Part shown: in pieces, positions 60,153-64,000 of the stretch | How positions within the stretch are numbered: the stretch's first letter is position 1 | How the letters are laid out: each line of letters begins with the position of its first letter | Assembly (NCBI GenBank): GCA_044224495.1 | Contig: JBGAKG010000003.1 | Span: forward strand, 372,001-436,000 | Source: JBGAKG01 sp044224495 | GTDB taxonomy: Bacteria > Myxococcota_A > Polyangia > Polyangiales > Polyangiaceae | Length of the DNA stretch: 64,000 nt | Direction of reading: 5' to 3' | Made by a program: the position numbers and the translations under genes | The notes under the pieces: generated by a model | What the model was told of the DNA's origin: nothing | Databases searched by the model: none | Seen by the model: the letters and a program-made list of their open reading frames with translations, nothing else

Positions 60153-61232
60153 TCAGATCGTGATTTCGCGGTACTGGATCTTGGTGCGATCGGCGACGCC
60201 GAGGCCCAGGTCCCCCGCGGCCTTGATGTAGCTCGGCGGGCGCCCCTCGGCGGTGAGCGTGGCGAGGTTCTTCTTCTTCCGGAAGTCCTCGACGATCTCC
60301 CACCCAATCGTATCCATGGCGACCATGTCGGTGCTGGCGAAGACCGACTCGTAGGGCAGCCGGAACTGGGGCGCCTTGTCGAGGGGGCCACCGTGGCACA
60401 TGACCTTGAAAGCGTCGGTGATGGTGAGGCGGACGCGGCTCTTGATCACGTCCTGCGCGGCGAGGAGCGCGATCTGCGGGCTCGCGTGGTGCAGGTGGAA
60501 GTCGTGCGGGTTGATCGTGCACCCGTGCGTCATGTTCTTGAGGGTGCCGGTGTAGCCGCAGATCGAGTGATCCTTGATCAGGGCGAAGTTCACGACCGCC
60601 GTCGACTCCGTGAGCACGCGCGCGAACTTGGTCTGGACGCCGGTGCCGGTGATCATCCGGTACTCCATCGACGCGTCGCTGTTGTTGTGGAGGGCCACGT
60701 TCACGCCCTTGGGCACGTTCGCAGCGTTCACGCGGGTGCCGGCGAGGAAGCTCGGGTACTGCTCCAGGACCGTGATGTTCCCGGCGGGCACGCCCGAGGC
60801 GATGAGCGTGTCGAGGAACGGAAGCACGAGCTCCTTGTTCGTCGACATGTTGGCGAGCGCGATGCCGTTCAGCTTCACGACCACCTTGTCGGACGGGTGG
60901 ATGAAGAGCTTCACCGCGTCCACCGCGGTCGCCTTGCCGGTGAGCTCGGTGAGCACCTTCTCGAGCATCACCTTCGCGTCGTCCGGCTTGGGGTAGATCT
61001 GGTTCGGCATCAGCGAACCGGCCTTGGTCACCTTGACCACGCGCCCCGGCGCGGAGAACGGCACGAAGCCCGTCGGCGGAGAGGCCGCGAGGCCCGGCGG
61101 GGGAGGCGGCGGCGCCGCATCGGCCAAGGCGTCTTTCGCGCCCAGGAAGGTCGCCGCTGCAGCGACCGCGGCCGCTCCACCGAGGAACTCTCGCCGCCCG
61201 CTCGCCTGATTCTCGTCGCGTTCGTCCGCCAT
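60153..61232 (-). CDS. Tat-exported DUF362 protein
   Basis: A 359-aa protein with a twin-arginine signal (GRREFLGGAAAVAAAATFLG) and a mature DUF362 domain (PLFIHPSDKVVVKLNGIALANMSTN-like, NFALIKDHSICGYTGTLKNMTHGCTI). DUF362 proteins are often Fe-S-associated and unassigned; here only a few Cys exist (ICGYTG, HGCTI, VMCHGG), so a cluster is uncertain. Folded export through Tat suggests a cofactor loaded in the cytoplasm. It lies 26 bp upstream of the FHA-GGDEF gene on the same strand and is divergent from the next kinase. Confidence 0.85.
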   Translation of the reverse strand: MADERDENQASGRREFLGGAAAVAAAATFLGAKDALADAAPPPPPPGLAASPPTGFVPFSAPGRVVKVTKAGSLMPNQIYPKPDDAKVMLEKVLTELTGKATAVDAVKLFIHPSDKVVVKLNGIALANMSTNKELVLPFLDTLIASGVPAGNITVLEQYPSFLAGTRVNAANVPKGVNVALHNNSDASMEYRMITGTGVQTKFARVLTESTAVVNFALIKDHSICGYTGTLKNMTHGCTINPHDFHLHHASPQIALLAAQDVIKSRVRLTITDAFKVMCHGGPLDKAPQFRLPYESVFASTDMVAMDTIGWEIVEDFRKKKNLATLTAEGRPPSYIKAAGDLGLGVADRTKIQYREITI

Positions 61233-61326
61233 GGCGTTCTCCTGGCCCGGAATTTACGCGGGATGCTCGGGGGGCGCAACCTTTGCACCGAAAACGGCCG
61301 CGCCGACGCGTGGTATCACCGAAGAC

Positions 61327-64000
61327 GTGCCGCACGCCGTGGGGGACCTCGTCGATGGTCGCTTCGAGCTCCTCGCCGAGGCGGGTGCGGGCGGCATGGG
61401 GACGGTCTTCCGCGCCCGCGATCGGACGACCGGCGAGCTCGTCGCGCTCAAGATGCTGCACGCGCAGCAAGGCGCCGATCACGCCGCGCGGTTCCTCCGC
61501 GAAGCCGCCCTGCTGCGCGAGCTCGCGCACCCCGCGATCGTCCGTCACGTCGCGCACGGTGGTGGTGGGGACGCCCCGCTCTGGCTCGCGATGGAGTGGC
61601 TCGAGGGCGAAGACCTCTCCGCGCGCCTCGCGCGCGGTCCGCTGTCGATCGACGACGCGCTCGCGGTGATCGTCGGCGTGACCGCGGGCGTCGCCGCCGC
61701 GCACGAGCGCGGGGTCGTGCACCGCGACCTGAAGCCGAGCAACTTGTTCCTCGACGGAGGCCGGATCGATCGCGTGCGGGTCCTCGACTTCGGCCTCGCG
61801 CGCGCTCTCGGCAGCGGCGGCGACGGCTCGCGTGCGGGCGTGACGGCGACGGGCGTGATCCTCGGCACCGTCGGCTACCTGTCGCCCGAGCAGGCGCGCG
61901 GAGCGTCGAACGTCGACGCGCGGACCGACGTGTTCGCGCTCGGCTGCATCGCCTTCGAGTGCCTCGCCGGGAAGCCCGCGTTCGCGGGCGAGCACGCGAT
62001 CGCGACGCTCGCGAAGCTCCTCGTCGAAGACCCTCCTCGGCTCAAGAGCGTCCGCGCCGACGTCCCGAGCGCGCTCGAGTCGTTGGTCGCTCGTCTCCTC
62101 GCGAAGGATCCGGCGGCGCGCCCGAGCGACGCGGGGGCCGTTCTCGCCGCGCTCGGGGCGCTCCCGCGGCGGAGCGACGCTTCGTCGCCGAGCATCGTCC
62201 CGCGACCGGCGGCGAGCGGCGCTCGCCTCACGGGCGGCGAGCAACGCGTCATGGCGGTGCTCCTCGTCGGCCAGGCCGAACAGGAGCATGGCGCCTCCGA
62301 GCGCACCGCGCCGAGCGAAGGTGCCGCGCCGACGGCCATCTCGCTCCGCTCGCCGGACGCGCGCCGCGCGATCGCGAGCATGGTGCTTCGCCACGGCGGG
62401 AGCGCCGACGTCGCCGCCGACGGGACGGTGGTGGTGACCTTGCGCGGCGAAGGCGCCGCCACCGATCTCGCGACGCGCGCGGCTCGGTGCGCGCTCGAGC
62501 TCGCGAACCTCTGCCCCGACTCGCCCTTCGCGTTGGCGCTCGGGCGCGGCGTCTCGGAGAGCGGGATCGCCGCCGGCGAGGTCATCGAGCGTGCCGCCGC
62601 GCTCTTCCAACGCGCGCGCCGCCAGCGGGACCGCGGCATCCACGTCGAGGAGAGCCTCGCCACCCTGCTCGACGCGCGCTTCGTCGTCACGCGCGACGAC
62701 GAAGGCGCCCCGACGCTGCACGCCGAGCGCGACTCGTACGCCTCCACGCGCCTCCTGCTCGGGCGCGTGACGCCGTTCGTCGGTCGCACGCGCGAGCTCG
62801 CCACGCTCGAGCAAGCGTGGAGCGAGGCGGTGAGCGAAGGCGTGGCGGCATCGTTCCTGGTCCTCGGCGAGGCCGGCGCCGGGAAGTCGCGGCTCCGCGA
62901 GGAGCTCGTGACGCGCGCGCTCCGGCGCGCCCCGGACGCGGCGATCGGCATCGGGCGCGGCGAAGCCCTCCGCGCCGGCTCTCCGTTCGGGCTGGTGTCC
63001 GCGATCCTCCGCCGCGCCGCGCAGATCGGGCCCGCGGCCGAGGCGAGCGAGGCCCAGACGCTCCTGAGCGCGTTCGTCGGAGCCAACCCGCCGCCCACGC
63101 CGGCGGGGCGAGCCGGCGGCGACGACGCCGACGACGTGCCGCGCGTCGCGTGCTTCCTCGCCGAGATGATCGGCTGCCCATTCCCCGACGGTGCGAGCGC
63201 GGCGCTTCGAGCGGCACGCCAGTCGAGCACGCTGATGCGCGACCAGATCGTGCGCGCGTTCGTCGATCTCGTCGGCGGGGTGCTCGCCCAGCGCCCGCTG
63301 CTCATCGTGATCGAGGATCTCCATTGGAGCGATGCTCCGTCGACCGAGGTCATCGATGCCGTGCTCCGCCGTCACGCTGGAGAGCGCCTGATGGTGCTCG
63401 CGCTCGGGCGCCCCGACGTGGAGGAGACGTTCCGCGGCCTCTGGGCGCAGCGCGGAGCGCAGACGCTGCGGCTCGGTCCCCTCCCCGCGCGGGCTGCGAT
63501 CCAGCTCTGTCGCGAGGCCCTCCCGGCCGAGCTCGCCGACGGCGCCGCCATCGCGCGCATCGTCGAGCGGAGCGGCGGGAGCCCGTTCGTGCTCGAGGAG
63601 CTCCTCCGCGCACGCGCGAGCGCCCCCGGCGACGCGACCGCGCTCCCGGACGGCGTGCTCGGGCTCGTGCAGGCGCGGCTCGAGGACCTCGACCCGGTGC
63701 TTCGCCGCACGCTGCGCGCGGCGAGCATCTTCGGCCGCGCTGCGGGCACGGCGGGGGTGCGCCACCTCCTCGGCGCCGACGTGTCGGACGCCGCGCTCGG
63801 CGACGCCCTCCATGCGCTCGCGCGGCGCGAGATCCTGGAGTCCGCCGACGAGACGTGGTGCGCGTTCGTTTTCCGCCACGACCTCGTCCGTGACGCGGCG
63901 TACGCGATGCTCACGCCGAACGACCGCGCCACCGGGCACGCGCTCGCGGGCGCGTGGCTCGAGGAGACGGGCGAGACCGACGCCGCGCTCCTCGCCAACC
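61327..64000 (+). CDS. Ser/Thr kinase fused to AAA ATPase (PknK/AfsR-type, truncated by the window)
   Basis: Open to the window end, at least 891 codons. The N-terminal Hanks kinase (~10-270) has GAGGMGTVF, VALKML, HRDLKPSNLF, DFGLAR, and SPEQARG. A cyclase-like degenerate region follows (~310-480; EQRVMAVLLVGQAE, GRGVSESGIAAGEV). Then comes an AAA_16-type ATPase: VGRTRELATLE, Walker A GEAGAGKS (~515), and IVIEDLHWSDAPST (~659), with FGRAAG and HDLVRDAAY further on. In myxobacteria such proteins usually continue into TPR repeats, beyond this window. GTG 61327 is the start, 94 bp from the divergent DUF362 gene. I read this frame directly from the bases. Confidence 0.88.
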   Translation, partial: MPHAVGDLVDGRFELLAEAGAGGMGTVFRARDRTTGELVALKMLHAQQGADHAARFLREAALLRELAHPAIVRHVAHGGGGDAPLWLAMEWLEGEDLSARLARGPLSIDDALAVIVGVTAGVAAAHERGVVHRDLKPSNLFLDGGRIDRVRVLDFGLARALGSGGDGSRAGVTATGVILGTVGYLSPEQARGASNVDARTDVFALGCIAFECLAGKPAFAGEHAIATLAKLLVEDPPRLKSVRADVPSALESLVARLLAKDPAARPSDAGAVLAALGALPRRSDASSPSIVPRPAASGARLTGGEQRVMAVLLVGQAEQEHGASERTAPSEGAAPTAISLRSPDARRAIASMVLRHGGSADVAADGTVVVTLRGEGAATDLATRAARCALELANLCPDSPFALALGRGVSESGIAAGEVIERAAALFQRARRQRDRGIHVEESLATLLDARFVVTRDDEGAPTLHAERDSYASTRLLLGRVTPFVGRTRELATLEQAWSEAVSEGVAASFLVLGEAGAGKSRLREELVTRALRRAPDAAIGIGRGEALRAGSPFGLVSAILRRAAQIGPAAEASEAQTLLSAFVGANPPPTPAGRAGGDDADDVPRVACFLAEMIGCPFPDGASAALRAARQSSTLMRDQIVRAFVDLVGGVLAQRPLLIVIEDLHWSDAPSTEVIDAVLRRHAGERLMVLALGRPDVEETFRGLWAQRGAQTLRLGPLPARAAIQLCREALPAELADGAAIARIVERSGGSPFVLEELLRARASAPGDATALPDGVLGLVQARLEDLDPVLRRTLRAASIFGRAAGTAGVRHLLGADVSDAALGDALHALARREILESADETWCAFVFRHDLVRDAAYAMLTPNDRATGHALAGAWLEETGETDAALLAN

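Noticed and set aside
60136..63939. Very long open frame on the minus strand (about 1270 codons)
   Set aside because: It is antisense to the kinase-AAA gene, whose plus-strand frame has intact kinase and ATPase motifs.

Overview
The window is about 64 kb of very GC-rich DNA (third codon positions almost all G or C). It holds about 52 tightly packed protein genes, and I see no tRNA, rRNA, insertion sequence, phage gene or CRISPR array. Four Ser/Thr protein kinases, two cytoplasmic hybrid histidine kinases, an FHA-GGDEF protein, and more than a dozen lipoproteins with Asp/Gly/Ser-rich linkers after the lipobox suggest a myxobacterium-like member of the Myxococcota (class Polyangia is my best guess). 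That is inferred from gene content only. The region looks like native chromosome, with no compositional break inside genes.

Layout. 1-9.2 kb: a kinase on +, then a minus-strand series of a 678-aa lipoprotein, a membrane protein, a methyltransferase-like/coiled-coil fusion, DnaJ, and a lone FliI/SctN-type secretion ATPase. 9.2-13.1 kb: a UvrD/PcrA helicase, a GST-like protein and a lipase-like hydrolase. 13.1-17.8 kb (minus): a compact five-gene operon running from a Cys/Met PLP enzyme to the beta-helix/diheme cytochrome pair. 17.9-26.3 kb: class II aldolase, DUF2277, Cys-rich and ferritin-like lipoproteins, prolyl-tRNA synthetase, a kinase, an SPFH lipoprotein. 26.4-29.1 kb: a two-ring Clp-type AAA+ ATPase fused to a release-factor-2-like region that lacks both the GGQ and SPF motifs. 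29.2-36.8 kb: a beta-propeller lipoprotein, an RsbQ-like hydrolase with its PAS histidine kinase, a serpin/sialidase-like pair, an exported methyltransferase-like lipoprotein.

36.9-46.0 kb: glyS and an M15-type peptidase lipoprotein, a sigma54-type promoter, hexanucleotide repeat tracts, a four-gene operon ending in thyA-folA, and three single-span Pro/Asp-rich proteins around the only gene-free stretch longer than 300 bp. 46.1-54.5 kb: aconitase with a lipoprotein and a 2-oxoglutarate oxygenase-like protein, a large hybrid kinase, TrmO-like protein, a kinase. 54.6-59.2 kb: a YbjN-like protein, an outer-membrane-type protein, a 13-heme cytochrome, a small protein and a heme lipoprotein, which may be a redox conduit. 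59.2-64 kb: diguanylate cyclase, a Tat-exported DUF362 protein, and a kinase-AAA protein cut by the window end.

The most unusual items are the Clp/RF2-like fusion, the RsbQ/PAS-kinase pair, and the 13-heme cluster, whose last gene has no conventional start codon. Many adjacent genes overlap by 4 bp (ATGA or GTGA), so translational coupling looks common here.
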